This document shows, piece by piece, positions 11,279-26,200 of a DNA stretch of 64,000 nucleotides. Below the pieces are notes generated by a model. That model did no database searches and had not been told where the DNA came from. It saw nothing but the letters and a program-made list of their open reading frames with translations. This stretch comes from Zeugodacus cucurbitae (taxonomy: Eukaryota; Arthropoda; Insecta; Diptera; Tephritidae). The stretch lies in assembly GCF_028554725.1 (NCBI RefSeq), contig NC_071669.1, positions 5,037,501 to 5,101,500 of the forward strand, written 5' to 3'. The first letter of the stretch is position 1. Every line of letters starts with the position of its first letter. A program made the translations under genes and the position numbers.

Positions 11279-14200
11279 ATGTCTGCTTACCCAAGTCCAG
11301 CGCCCAATAGCAAGGATAGTACATTCGACAGTATGAGCGAGTATAGTATTTCTCTGGAGAAGAGCGAATTCTTGCCTACACGTGTCAAACGTATGGAATA
11401 ACCAGAGCTCTTCTTCTTTTGTGGATGTTCAAACTTCCAATCTCTAAAAATTTAAAGAAAAAAGAATTAAAATTTATATTTTTAATTTTAAAATTAATAT
11501 TATCACGCATACTTTGGTGGTTGTTGATCCGGTCGACTATTCCATTCATCCAGCCAATCGGTGTCTTTGTGACTATCGCCATCCTGAAACGTGTAAACAT
11601 ACATGCAAAATGAAGATACTACTTTCATAACTTATAACCAGTGTCACAAACCTTGCTCCAATAATTTATGTAGACATTTTTGAGTTCCTCGTCAGGTGTG
11701 AGTTCGGTGTTTGGACTGTTTGGTGGTGATTTCGGGCTGCAAAGTAGTTAAATATTGTTTTTTTAAAACAAAAGAAGTTAAAATTATTTATGCTAAGCAC
11801 ATACCTATCCCTGGGTGTATCACGTCGCGAGCTGGCTAGGGAGACAACACGACTGGATTGATTTGATTCGCGTTGCGCCTCGCGCAGCAAACGTAAATAT
11901 TCTTCGCCACTTGCGAAAGGCAATGGTGTGATTCTATCGGGACTCTTCACGCCAGCCATTGTAGCGGCACTGCTCAGCTCAATCCAAGATTCTGAAAATA
12001 GGATTTAAAAAAAAAATGGGAAAAAAATAAAATTTAATTTTTAAACAAATTCTATTATAATACAATGAAATAGTTAGAATACTTTTCCAAAAACAGCTTT
12101 TGTGGTTAATGCGCACAAATTCAATGCGAATTTAACAACAAAAACACAAAATAGTGAAATTGCAGCAAACAAAGAAACTGCAGACAAGTAAATAGGAAAA
12201 ACTCAAAAACACTGCGAGTGCAAGTGTGCGCTTTGTGTGGATTTCAACGAAAACAGTTACACGATATATATAGCCAGCTGCACCGCAATAAATTCACTGC
12301 CAGACTGACTGTATCTGTCTGTTGCCTGCTGACTGACGCTCCAATGAAGACACTCTTTCCCCAACAGCAGGCGCGCTTATCGTAACGACTCAAGACTGCT
12401 CGCATATACAATCACAATAAAATTGTTTTTGTTTGCTTCATAAATAACAAAGAGAATTAACAACAGCTGACCGACGACCAACAAACAAACAGGATGACTA
12501 ACTTATATTCACGCAGGTACACAAATTGACGTGGAGGTAGTGGTTCATCAACAGCAACAAAGGTGGTAAAAAATATTGAAAGCAAACTGCAAAGTAGTAG
12601 CACTTGCACATAGAGAAAAATATGTAAATATATGTAGATATGTATGTATTATAGTAAACAATAAAATATATGCATTTGAAATAATACAATCGTACTCAGC
12701 AAATACATATACTCATTTGCTCAAATAAATGAGTATAAATGTTTGAAAATCACTCATATTGAAAAATAAAAGACGCAATTGCATATAAATGAATGGTATT
12801 AAATATCTGCAAACATACATACATACATACATTCATTGTATCTATAGAAAACGTAAACAAACGCGAGCTTTTATCGACTTGCAATGTGCGCGATACGAAC
12901 GTACTATAAATTTATAATAATGCCAAGAATTTAATTCATGAAAAGAGAAACAAGGAAAAAGCGAAAAATTTGCACCAGTAAGATAGTAAATATTTATAGC
13001 AATGAAGAGAGTATTTATAAAATTACGAAACTAAATACTACAATATTATTATATATATTATTAATTAATTTAATTATTATAAATTGGGAAACCTACGAAA
13101 CCTATTTCTGTCAATAGAATATGCCGCATTAAATCCATATGTATGTAAGTGGCGTCTAAAATTTGGAATCTTCCTTGGTCTTGGTCTAATAACACCCAAG
13201 CACATACGAACTCGACAACCATGAAGGGGTTATTGGTAGTCAGGATTTTCAAAATATTATTATTATTTTTTTTTTTTTTGAAATTTCGTTAAGTATAATA
13301 CGTAATTGCACATATCCTTAAGGGGTTAACGGTAGTCAGGATTTTCAAGAAATCATTTTTTTTTTGTTTTTGCATTTTCGTTAAGTATAATATCTTAAAA
13401 TATTCTCTGAAAATTTGAAGTTGATCCGATAATTACTTTTCGAGTTATACGACAAATAACAAAGAGCGCTCGGGCACTCCAAAACGGCCGATGAAAATGC
13501 GTTTTTCTCAAAACTAGGTTTATTGTACCGGTGACAACTGTAACTCGAAAACAGCTCAGTAGATTATAATGAAAGTTATACTGCTTTTAGAATACATAAT
13601 AAACTCAGGCCTGACAAAGGATTTTTTTTATTTTTTAATTTCTATTTTTTTAGAAAATCTAGAAAAAATTTCGTGATGCCGCCATTTTGTTAATATTTGA
13701 AAAAAAGCTTCGATCGGACCCAGGACTATCTATTTATAAAACTATTATTTTTTATTCGATTGATTTTAGACGAATCTTTAGGACTTATGATAGTCACCGC
13801 AAGGGCCTTATTTGAAACTATGTCAACACAAACAGCTATAACTCTGGAAATATAATTTTTTTTAATTAATAAAATAATGCCACATTATTACCTTTGTAAA
13901 ATAAAACATGATTTAATAGCAAAAAAAATTACTGAAAATTATAATTTTTCGGGCCTCTGACTACCCCTAACCGCTTAAGGTGCAAAAATCAATTTCATAC
14001 GCATGTGTAAACACAGATCAGCTGATATTCTAGACTAAGAACTACTAGTTTAATTATATACATACATAAATATATATAAAGTAGCTAAGGAACTGTCAAT
14101 AGCGAAGTAATGCCAGAGAAACAGTAAACAAACAATAATTTTGCATGAAAATATATACAAATGCAATAACAAATACAACTTTTGATTATACAGAAGTGAA

Positions 14201-17200
14201 TGATAACTGCAAATATGTTAAACAAACAAACAATAAAGATTAGCAAATAAAATCGGAAATTAAGTTGAGTAAAATAGGTGTGTATAGTGGTACAAAAGTA
14301 CAAAAATGTTAAATAAAATAACATATTGTGGTCAAAAACCTCAAAAAGCTATATACATGCATACAAACGTATTAATAAAGGAGACAGACACATAATGGCT
14401 CCTGTCTCCGGTTGTCATTAAATAAAAATTTCAATGTCGATTATCAGTGAACAAGCCAAAGGAGTCACATACATAGGTAATCAGACAATAAAGGCTTGCG
14501 GAGACAGGCGAAACAGTTGGCGACGTTGGGCATTAGTGTTGCTGTCTAACGCAGCGGAAACCGTCTTACTTTACACACTTTCTATTGCAATCAAGACAGA
14601 GCTAATCACATTATTGTCTGTATGAAACCAAGGACACTGAACGAAGCGCAGCTAAATGTTGATGACATTACTCTCATTGTATAAGCGTAAAGAAAACCAT
14701 AAATAATCGATTTTAGTTGTAAGGTGGCACTCCTCACTACAATTGAAAATTTATTTTAATTTGCAATAAAAATAAAAATAAATAAATAAATGAACACTCC
14801 TTTACACACCCTAACAATAAGTTAGCAGTTGCAGTAAAATATATATTTTGCTTCCCAAAAACAATCTCACATATTGATGATGCCACTTTTCGAGCAAAAA
14901 AATGGTTCCATAAATCAATGATGACTTCAATAATTCATAATTTCAATAATTTTGAAAGAATTTGAATTCATTAGAAATGCAGTAGCCAACAATCTTTATA
15001 ATCTTTTTAACCCCGTGCAAATACTTTAAATCACACCTTAAATGGGTTAAGCCCCGGCCAGCGAAAGATATAATACACGCTGATTCATTGTTATCAAACG
15101 CAACTGCGTAGGTAGCTTTGATTTGAATTTCAACGTTTCAGCTTTATTGTATGCAATTATACTTTAGTAGATAAGTGGTGCACATGTTTTCGCTGCAAAC
15201 TGATATACGCTTTGTAAATAAATAACAATTACGCTTTCCACACCTGACTGTATACGCGAATTGTTGGGTGCAATTTCGTATCAGCTGACGCTGGCAGTCG
15301 TGTTAATTTAGTTATATATTTTACTTAAATGTATTTTTTGCACTGTTATGACGCTTGGCGATAACGACGATAACAAGTTTAATGACCACTAAATAAGTGC
15401 GAATCAAGTGAAGGGCAATGTTTAAAAAAAAAGAGGTTATGGAAAGTAAGATAAAAAAGAAAGTGAAGCGTACTAGTATAAAATTTACGCAGAAAACGAA
15501 CTTAACAGTTTTGAACAGTATTCTGCGGGAGTGTTATGCCTTTTGAAGAACTCGCGAACACATTTCTTATTTAAAACACATATGATATATATGTATTTCA
15601 AATATTGAATAACAAGTTGTTAGCAATAGCATCGAACAATTGACAATAAAAGCTAGTTTTCATGCAATAAAAAAAAGTGTCATAAAATATGTCATAGTGT
15701 AAACTAGTCGTTATTGCTTTTGCGACAAACTAATATTACCAAGTTTGTAAGCAAGCTAATTAATTAACCTGATTTATGGTAGTGATTAAGAGTTGATGAA
15801 TATGTCTCTATGACTAATAAGAATTCAAATGTATATCAAATGAAATTTTATAATGCTTAGATCACACTGTAATGGTTATTTGAATTTTTTCTTTTGTTGA
15901 AAATGTTAGACTAAAGTTGGTTTTAATTTAAAAATATTTGCAATTTAGCTGAATTAGCTGTTTTTACATTAATCGTAAAAAAAATAAGTAAATAATATTT
16001 CAAAATAAAGTAGAGATTTAAAGTAATTTTTTTCTTAAATAATTTGTACAACAAATTTAAATTAAGAGGTTAGATGTAGTCAGAGACAACAAAAAATTAG
16101 AATTTTCGGTATTTTTTTTGCAATTAAATCATGTTATTTTACAAAAGTATTACAAAGGCATTATAACACAATGTTTTGACTTGAGGTCACGAAAATTTGA
16201 AAAAAAAAAATTATAATTTCCAAAGTTATATGTAGCTGTTTGTGTTGAGCCAGTTTCAGAAAAAGGTTCTATCATAAGTCCTTGTAGATTCATCTAAAAT
16301 CAATCGGATAAGAAAATTTAATTTTATAAATAGATAATCCTGGGATAATCGACAGTTAATTGGGCTTGAACATAAAAATTTTTGGTAAAAAAAGCTTCCA
16401 TCCGGCCCAGGATAATTGCTGTATAAATTTGATTAAAATCTACTAAGCGGTTTTCGAGTTACAGTTATAACCAGTACAAAAAAACATAGTTTTGAGAAAA
16501 ACGCGTTTAAAGTTTCACACTAGTGTGTTGAAGTGTTGAAGTGTCTTTGTTATTTGTCGAATAACTCCGAAAAAAATTAACGGATTAACTTAAAATGTCC
16601 AGAGAATATATTTAAGATATTAACCTTAACGGAAATTAAAAATAATATACTTTTATTTTAAAAATAATATTTTTTTTTTAATTATGACTACCCCAACCCC
16701 TTAACATATTTAATATTAAATTTTCATTGTAAATTATATTCGCCGTAATGTGGTAATGTGCAGCAAAATCGCAAAATACTGTTTAAGAAACAAGTAACAC
16801 AAGAAAAACAAGGTGGGCGAGTAAAACTACATATCAATTAATATTTCTATAGCTTTTTACATACGAATGATTTTGAAAAGCTTAATAGCAAAACAGTCGT
16901 TGGTCGACTGTATAAGCGATCGTGGCGTCAAGGACAACAACTGCGCTTAAGAGCAAAAAAAAGTCGCCAATAATAGGATGCATTTCCATACATATGTACA
17001 TATGTGCATAAATACAACCTTTAGTTTTACAGAATGTCACGCTAATTGCGCATGCACAAAAGCTGCGTTGACAAGCTACAGGGCTACAGCACACTGGCGT
17101 GGTCGTCCCATACAGTTGGCAATAAAACAGCAGTCTTTATCTACATACGTTTCGCGCGGTTGCAAATGGCAAAAACACAATAGTTAAAGCAATTTTTTGC

Positions 17201-20200
17201 TTCCGAAGTGTGTGCGAATGTTTACTCCGTACCCACAGAGTGCATAAAACAAAATCACTTCCATTAAGTTAAACAACTACTAGTAATGCATATCATTTAC
17301 TGTACCATATATGTACATATGTGGAGTATATTTTAAATACAAGCCTCCATATATATCGCCTGTGTATTGTTATCTCAAGTGTTGTTTTGTACGGCGTGAG
17401 CCAAGAGTGCAGTAACTTTTGCACAAAACTCAATGCCACACAAAAGCACGGCGATCACCCCGGCGATCCAGCACACAACACAATTCATTTGCCAGACAAC
17501 GATGCACCCGCTGAACACAAGAATCTACTTTATACGAGCATTTATGTACTCATGTCTTTCCCCCGGCATTCAGTCAATTAAATGTAGACCCAAATCGCTG
17601 CTTTGTTGGCGCTGATGCTTTGTGCGTGTCCGGTATTTTTAGTTGTGCTATTTTCCAGTGCATTTATTTTAAGCATTTAGCGCAGTTTTATAAATTTAGC
17701 ATTTAAATGTTTGCCATTTTAAATTGAAATTTATTTACGTATGACACAATGCAACGTGCGTTATGGGTCAGCGGATGTCACAAGTTAAGCTTAGACCACA
17801 CTTTGTTGCCTACATTGAGAAGAATGTGCGTTGCCATATTTATTGCAAACTTAATTTTATAACAAGAATAAACTTGAACTTCGGCTGTACCGAAGCTAAT
17901 ATACCCTTCACAGGTGCATTTCTTTTAGTAACTATGTGTTTAAGCAAATCTAAAGACGTAAGAAAAAGTAAGTAAAAAAAGAAAAGTTTTCCATACAAGC
18001 CATTGATACCGATCGATCAGTTTGTATGGCAGCTATATGCTATAGTGAACCGATCTGAACAATTTTTTCGGAGATTAAATTTCACCAAATTTCGTGAAGA
18101 TATGTAGTAAAATGCGGAAGTTTTCCATACAAGCCATTGATTCCGATCGTTCAGTTTGTATGGCAGCTATATGATACAGTGGTCCGATATCGGCAGTTCT
18201 GTCAAATGAGAAGCTTCTTGAAGAGAAAATAACATCTACAAAATTTCAAAACGATATCTTAAAAACTGAAGGACTAGTTCGTATATATACAGACAGACGG
18301 ATATGGCAAAATCGACTCAGTTCAACATACTGATCATTTATATATATACTTTATAGAGCCTCCGACGCTTCCTTCTGGGTGTTACAAACTTCGTGACAAA
18401 CCCTGTTTAGGGTATAATAAGCAAGTCTTGCAATAGAATTTACATGATTTCGCTCAGTGTTGCTTGTAGCTACCACTATGTATTTGAAAAAATGTGCTTG
18501 GAAATATTTTGGAATATAAAATGGTAAATAAGTACCTCACGATACTGTATTTGACATTTCGCAAACATAACCTTATTTTTTTAAAGTAATTTATTTATTT
18601 ATTTACACTCTGTTTGGGTTGTTAAACGAAACTTTGGTGAATTCTATAAACTCTCCTAACGGACAGACATTTTTCTTATGGTATTTTGTATGTAATAACC
18701 GTAATAGCTCTTATAAAATAGTTTAGTATGACTAACTAGCTAGCTTTATTCGCGTCTTGCATCAGCTACAACATTCTAAAAATACCTTAGCTATTAGCAT
18801 CAATAGCTATTGTAAGTAATTATTTCACAGCACTGTGTATATAACGGATATAAATGTCGGCGTGAATTGCAAATAATTACCTTATAATTTTAATTATAGC
18901 AATAAATAGCGAAGCGAAATGAAAAATGCGCTATCTCACATATACTCGCTGCTCCAGCGCTGAAATCTCGACACGAGGCGCTCAAACCATTACATACTCG
19001 AAAACGACTAGTACTGAAGTCATGCTGACATATTTTAAAACAGTGTGCCTTTAAACGTTTCATACATACTAATATTGATTGAAGGGTTTGCAATGGGTGA
19101 AGTACAGCAACTAAGCGTAATCAAAATACATACATATGTATGCACGTGGGTCTATGTACGAGTATTAATAATATGAAACGCGCAAAAATACAAAACAATA
19201 AAAAGAGGAATGTATGTGAATGTAAACAAAAATGGCATCAAAGGCCTGGGAGCGCTAGCTGATTGACAAGCCGCTTGATAGACATGCTGTCACGCCATTG
19301 CCGATCCATATGTAGTGCAAAACCGGCGAGCTTACGCCTCAATGTGTATGTATGGATGTACTACGAGTATGTGGTGGCAGCGCTTAACAGCTTACTGACA
19401 TATGGATGTACTCATGCGTACATATGTACATACATCGGTTTGTTTAATCTCACAGTCTTGTCTTCTATTACATTAGCTCCATCATTATGGCTTTCGACTA
19501 TGGCAACTACTTACGCGGCTAGTGTGAAAAATATGGTATGTCTGCAGCCCCCCTATTTGGAAAGTTGCAATGCGTTGGAGTGTGGGACAGATGTTGGCGC
19601 ACAATAATCACATTGGACGCCATGAAAACCATGGGCAGACATACACTTGAGACATTATAGAAATTAATGAGAAACGGGTGTGTTATAGGACGCTACAAAA
19701 GTAGACCGATAGGGATAGTTAATGACGCCATATTTTTACCCGCTCTTTTGACATTTCTCTTCAGTAAAATTTGCCATTTCATCATGAAAAAATATACCAT
19801 CCAACGACGAGTCGAAATTATTAAAATTTATTACCGAAATTCGGAGGTGGCCTCAACTTTAACTCATTTCTGCCTAAATGGCTGCGTCAATAAGCAAAAT
19901 ATGCGTATTGGTCAGGTAGCAATCCACACGTACTCCATCAGTCACCATTGCATCCCGATAAAATTACGGTTTGGTGCGGTTTTTGGGCCGGCGGCGTCAT
20001 TGGGTCGTACTTCTTCCATGATGATCAAGATCGGCACGTTACTGCGAATGGGTATCGCTACCACTCAATGATAATCGAATATTTGTGGACCGAATTAGAT
20101 GAAATGAACTTGGATAATATGTAGTTCCAGCAGGACGGCGCCACAAGCTACACAGCGAATGTTACAATCGATTTATTGAAAACCAAGTTTGATGAACGTG

Positions 20201-23200
20201 TTTTTTCTCACGAAATGATCCTGTCAATTGGCCGCCTGGGTCGTGCGATTTGACGCCGTTAAACTATTTCCTGTGGATCTACGTAAAATATATGGTCTAT
20301 ACCAAACAGGCGAGCACGTCAATAAAGATACAAAATTGTTACTTCGATAAGCTTAAAATGATTTGACGTCGGATGTGGTTAATAGCAAAATGTACCCTTA
20401 AATGTTGGATCAAATCAACATCCAGACTGCGTGATCACTCGAACGTGCGATATATGGAAAACAGTACACATATACATAAGTATATTTTCCAATCAACTGA
20501 TCACAATCACGTATGCATTGCAATGTGACTATTACACCCAAATGCACATGCAACTATTTAGACGACAAGAGATATACAAAAAAAAATACAAAATTACATT
20601 GATAGTATATATGGACATATGCACATATGCTTATTACACTTTTATCGCACTAATTTTGCTGTATAAAATTTTTATGGCTACACTTCAGTTAGATTTGCAA
20701 TAGAGCAGATGTATAAAATGTATACAAACAAGCATACAGTTACACATTGTGACTGTAGCGTTGTCAGTTGATGAAATGGTATGACACAATTCCACAGCGG
20801 ATAACAGTTAAACGTGATCAATGTGGCGTTTGAATTGCTGAGATCAGTTACAATTATCACCGTTGAAGATAACTGTTATAATAAACAGTTATTATAATTC
20901 TAATGATTTATTTTGTGTTTTCGAGCATTATTTACTTTACACATCAAATCACTTAAAAGCTTATAATTTACAACTTCGCAGCTTTTTAAATTGCGCATAG
21001 TTTTCTAAACACGACTTTTGTTAGCTACAGGCTATAACGCCTAAATGCACACCCTATAATTATACGAACTGTAATTTTCACATAGTCAAGCCTTATTAAT
21101 TCGGTTTTTTAATTTGCATTCTTTCTTCGAAACTGAAAACGTGAGAATATGTGCTAAAAAAAAACGCTGTGCAATTATTTGTTATTAAGTAATTTATATA
21201 ACCCAGTAAGCGAATTCGCGTAAATTTGTTAGATTTGCTGGAGGAAGTACTTTTCCGTTGGGAAACATAATTTTAGTATATAACACGCGCTAACTTCTAC
21301 TTTAAATTATCTTAAAAAGTAATTTCAAAATATAAAATGTGCTTAGTTCAGCTTTAAATAGATAGAAATATGGAGATAAACCAAGTGATGCATTTTAAAA
21401 ATTAAATTTTAGTTTTTTTTATTTTTTTCTGAACCATCAACATTTCAAGAATATTGTGTTAAAATTTTAGGTCATTCGGAGAAAAACTAACGAAGTTACA
21501 GCAGGTTGAATAACGGTACCTCCAGCTATCTGCGCTGAGTGTACACAACTTTGAATCGATTTTCCCAAATATGTCATTTTTAAAGTCGGTGACCAGCCTA
21601 CAGAAAAAACTACTGCATCGATCGTTTTGAAATTTTGAACAAATATTCTACATATTGATAGCTCTCGAATGATTTCCAAAAAAAAAAATTTTAATTACTA
21701 ACAATTTTACAAATTTTATCAAATTTAACAAATAGGTCGATTTTTTCGTCTAAAATCGTCATTTTGGCTTGAAAATGGTACCAAAAATTTAAAAATTGAA
21801 AAATTAAAAAAAAAACTCAACGTCAATTGAAAGATAAACTAATCAACTAAAGAAAGCATTTTGATTCTTTGGTTTCGGATGATCTAGTGATGCTGTAGGC
21901 TGGTCACCGCACAAAAACTTCTTTTCGAGGTGCCTGCAGAGATCGACGATAAATCCGTTATTCCTCGTTATTTTTCAATAAAACTTTTTTTAAGTATCCT
22001 TCAAATGTTGTACTTTCATATAATAATAAGCAAAATAAATCTACAGCAATAAATTTTTCTAAAAAAATTCATGAAAAAAGGTCTTTTTTCGACGAAGCAA
22101 ACCTTACCCCCATTAATGCCTCGATATTATTTGTAGTTTGTGCAAAAAAATAACTTGAGGCTGAATACTTTTACAGAAACAAATTATTTTGACACTACTT
22201 ACATACTAGTTCTAATCAGAACTAGTTACACTTTCTACAGTTATTATAATTAATATTCATACATACAGTTGAACTTCCATAACTCAAACTTCTATAAATC
22301 GAAGATCTCCATAAATCGAACTTTTGAATTGGCAATCAAAATCGAATTTCATACAAATTTCCTTCCATAAGTCGAACTCTTCGGCCCAGGCTTAATACAA
22401 AATTTCAAACTTTACTATCGATGCACAATTTTAAAGGAGTACCTATATTCGTATGGAGGCGAACAAAAAATATGATATTACACTTATAGATTTCCTAAAT
22501 CATGTAGCAAAGGCATGAAATACAGACGTCAAGAGACAAACAATAGCAAACTGTAACAAACCAAATTACAGAATACTACAGTGGGTAAATCTATATTTTA
22601 CAGCTTTTGAAAAAATTATGTTTTGATGAAAATTTCTATACTTCGAAGTCTCTCTAACTTGAAGTTTTTTTGTGGATTATGGTGATTCGAGTTAGAGAAG
22701 TTCCACTGTATTTATGTGTTATTACAAAGGTTTTTATTTTCACAATTACTAAAACGGCACGCATTCCATATGAACATGTAGTAAAGTAGCACAGAAAACA
22801 GACTGTTCAACTGTGTACAATGAGTTCCGATGCATTCAATTCAGTCACACGATCACAATTAGTGTTGGAATGCCTAGTGTGAGACAGCTAGACGACGATT
22901 GGAATATTTCTTTTAATAGCTTATAAGTCATAAGTTGAAAATTTTTGCGTCCGAAGTTGGGTTTATTTTCCGAAAAAGACATACCTGTACTTTGGTTAGA
23001 GCAAATTATTAAATTACTCAATGTTGTCACTCATAAAATTTATTACTTTTGTCATATATTTTAAGCTAAAAACACAAGAAACAATGTCATACATGTACAT
23101 ATACAAATAAATAAAAAAATACATTTTAAATACAAGAAAAATAAATATATCAAAAAAAAAATTTGCAGAAATTCAATAATTTTAATGCTGCTGACATTGA

Positions 23201-26200
23201 AAAAAGGGTTACAATACAATACAAAGGCAGCTGCAAACAAGATGACCTCTAAAATGTTGTTGGTCTTTAAAAAATATATATTTTTTGCTACTGCAGCAGC
23301 TGCAATATGAAGACAGTACTGGCAAATTGTGTTACTACCCTTGACAGATAATAAATGGAGGCTGCCTGCAAATGAAGTACCTAGAGGCAAAAAGTAAATG
23401 ATTATGATTAAGAGGAAAAGAAGAAGACGAGCGCTGCCGCACAAGAAACGCGTAGCACACAATGGAAGCGGATACACGTTTCTAGAGATAAATATATAAG
23501 AAATAATAATAATATGTAAACAAATAAACGAGCTGCGGGCATAAATAGCACAAAAATGCCGGCTGCAGTTGATTTGCAACACGCGCACAAATCAACGCAC
23601 AAATACTAAAGCAAGTAGCATTATAAATGAAAGAGAATGTGTACAAATCCACCGGTCACGTCGGCAAACTCTTGAATGATGCGCATATAGAATGCATGTT
23701 AAAAATAAAAAGTGCTCATCATCCAACAACACTAACAACTACAAAAAATTTTACAAAATATATTGTATATTAGTGTTGTTTGTGTGGCTACTACCACCAC
23801 CACCACAACTACCACACAGACCCACAAGTGTCGACGACATTGACCGACCCACGCCATAATAGACGCTATTTACAAATACTTTTTCCGCCGACTTCGTCAC
23901 TTTCGCAAATTGCGCGCGTAACAAATCTAAATTGAATGTTGCTCATACGCCAGAGCGGTTGCAAAAATCAAAAACCAAAACAATGGCATACACGTGTATG
24001 TACATATGTATGTATTATATATAAGTATGTAATAGGGCACATAAAATCCACAAAGTCTAAGCAAATAAATTAAACAATTGCGATTGCGTCGTTTTAACAT
24101 TTGAAAATCTCAGCAACGCAAATTTCACTTAATTTATCTTCACCTTTGCTTTCTACAATCTGCCTGTTTGTGCGTGTTTTTCTTTATCTTTTTGTAGGAA
24201 AAGATTTGCGCATCACTGATATGTAGCAATTTCGCAAAAAATTAGCGCTTGTCAGCTGAAATTTTTGTTTTAACGGCAGGATTAGTTTAGCTAAATTGAC
24301 ATCAAATTGGGGCGAAGTCTCAAAGTCTATGAATTTGTTGTACAAGTCCGTTTTATTATTTTAAATGTTCTGCTACATAATTATGGTACTTTATTGAATG
24401 TGGTACAAGTGGGACTTCATTGTGCTGGGCATAAATATCTACAAAAATAAAAAGTTAATTTAGCAGTTTTAACTGAAAGGTTTTTCAATAAGGTAGCTAC
24501 AAAAGTAGACCGATAGGTACAGCAAACGACACCATATTTTCTCCCGCTCTTTGGACATTTCTGTTCAGTAAGTTTTGCCATTTCATCATGGAAAGATATA
24601 CGATCCAACAAAAGTCGAAATTATTACAATTTACTGTCGAAATTCGGAGTCAGTGGCTATAACGTTAAGAACGCCACGTCCTACATAACGACGAAGCTCA
24701 TTTCTGGCTGAATGGCTTCGTCAGTAAGCAAAATATGCGTTATTGGCAGGCAGCAAATCACACGTACTCTATGAGTCACCATCCCGAAAAAATTATGGTT
24801 TGATGCGGTTTACGGGCCGGAGGTGTCATTAGGCCGTACTCCTTCCGTAATGACCAAGACCAACACGTTACTGTGGTTGGGAATCGCTACCGCTCAATGA
24901 TTAGCGAATATTTTTGGCACGAATTGAATGATATGGACTTGGACAATATGTGGTTCCAACAAAACGGCACCATAAGCCACAGCGAATATCACAATCGATT
25001 TATTGAAAACCAAGTTTGGTGAAAGTGTTAACTCACGAAATTTTTCAGTCAGTCGGCCCCCTCGGTCGTGCGATTTGACGCCGTTAGACTATTTGCGGTG
25101 GGGCTACGTCAAGTCTATGGACTTCGTACGAATGTCGAACGTGAAATTGCAGCAGTATCGGCCGATTTATGCTTGAAAACAGTCGAAAATTGGGTTCAGC
25201 GTCTGGACTTCTACAGGCGTGACCATGGTGGCCATGCAAAAGAAAAAATATTTCCATACATAATGGACTTTTTTTTAACATTTCATATTAAATATTTGTG
25301 TTTCCACATAATTTAAACTTTTATTTAAAATGTAAATAAATTCAACTAAAAATTGTCTGTAATTAACATATGATTAATAATCTGTATTATAGAGCTAAAG
25401 CAAATATTTTCTATTCTCAATCTAAAATATATGCAATAATTTAAATTAATCGCGAGTATTATATAGGCTTTCGTTTACTACTAAATTCCATTCATAGTGC
25501 AGTGAAAATTTGCATACAGATGTACTTGACGACCTTTCAACGAAACGAATTAAGCAGAATTAATATTAATAATAAAAGTGATAATCAAATGAAATGTGAG
25601 AAAGACTGAGAGAGATGAAAGAAAATGTAAGAGCGCAAAAACTCAGACAGGTTAAAGGTGAAATGCAAATATAAACATAGACTTTACATTAAATAATATG
25701 GAAGCAAAAAAAAATTGTATAAGAAATGCAGACTTTAACTTAATTTCAAATGCAAAAGAAAGCAATTAGAACAAATGGAGATAATATAACAAGAAAAAAT
25801 GCCTATACAAATGTATAAAGGTAGATAGGGCAGTTTAATTATATTTAATATGCATAGCAAAGAAAAAATTATAAAAAAATGATAAAGAAAATTGTTGTTG
25901 TAGCGGCATAAAACATTGCCCAAATAATTTTGAAGAATGCTGCCGATTTGACAGTCCTTGGCCGGATAAAAATCCGGGTCCGTTCCGGTTACGTAGAACC
26001 GACTGTTGTGGGAACGGCTGACAGAAAGAAAGTAATAATAAGCACTGTTTTAAAATAAGATGAATGAAATATAGTACTAAATTAATTATAATTTATTAAA
26101 TTACCAAAGCTGGATTTACGTGTACATATTTCTATAGTCACAAATTTGCAGAGAATTAAAAATATTATTATATCAACGCAAAAATATTCAATAGTACAAC

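Noticed and set aside
11959..11959. Met in BNIP3 exon 2 (MAGVKSP) as the gene start
   Set aside because: The same exon codes upstream for SWIELSSAAT, the conserved LIR, which would be lost. An upstream exon in matching phase exists at 37959-38001.
17321..17615. Two overlapping frames with slightly higher GC
   Set aside because: Considered as a possible secreted peptide. The start is hydrophobic but there is no clear signal peptide or cysteine pattern, and two frames are equally open.
19263..19607. 114-residue frame in the BNIP3 intron
   Set aside because: No domain, microsatellite-derived YVW/YICT segments, nothing similar on inspection.
23061..23588. 175-residue hydrophobic frame on the minus strand
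   Set aside because: AT-driven composition, no membrane-protein family pattern, an overlapping second frame in the same DNA and no promoter or splice context.
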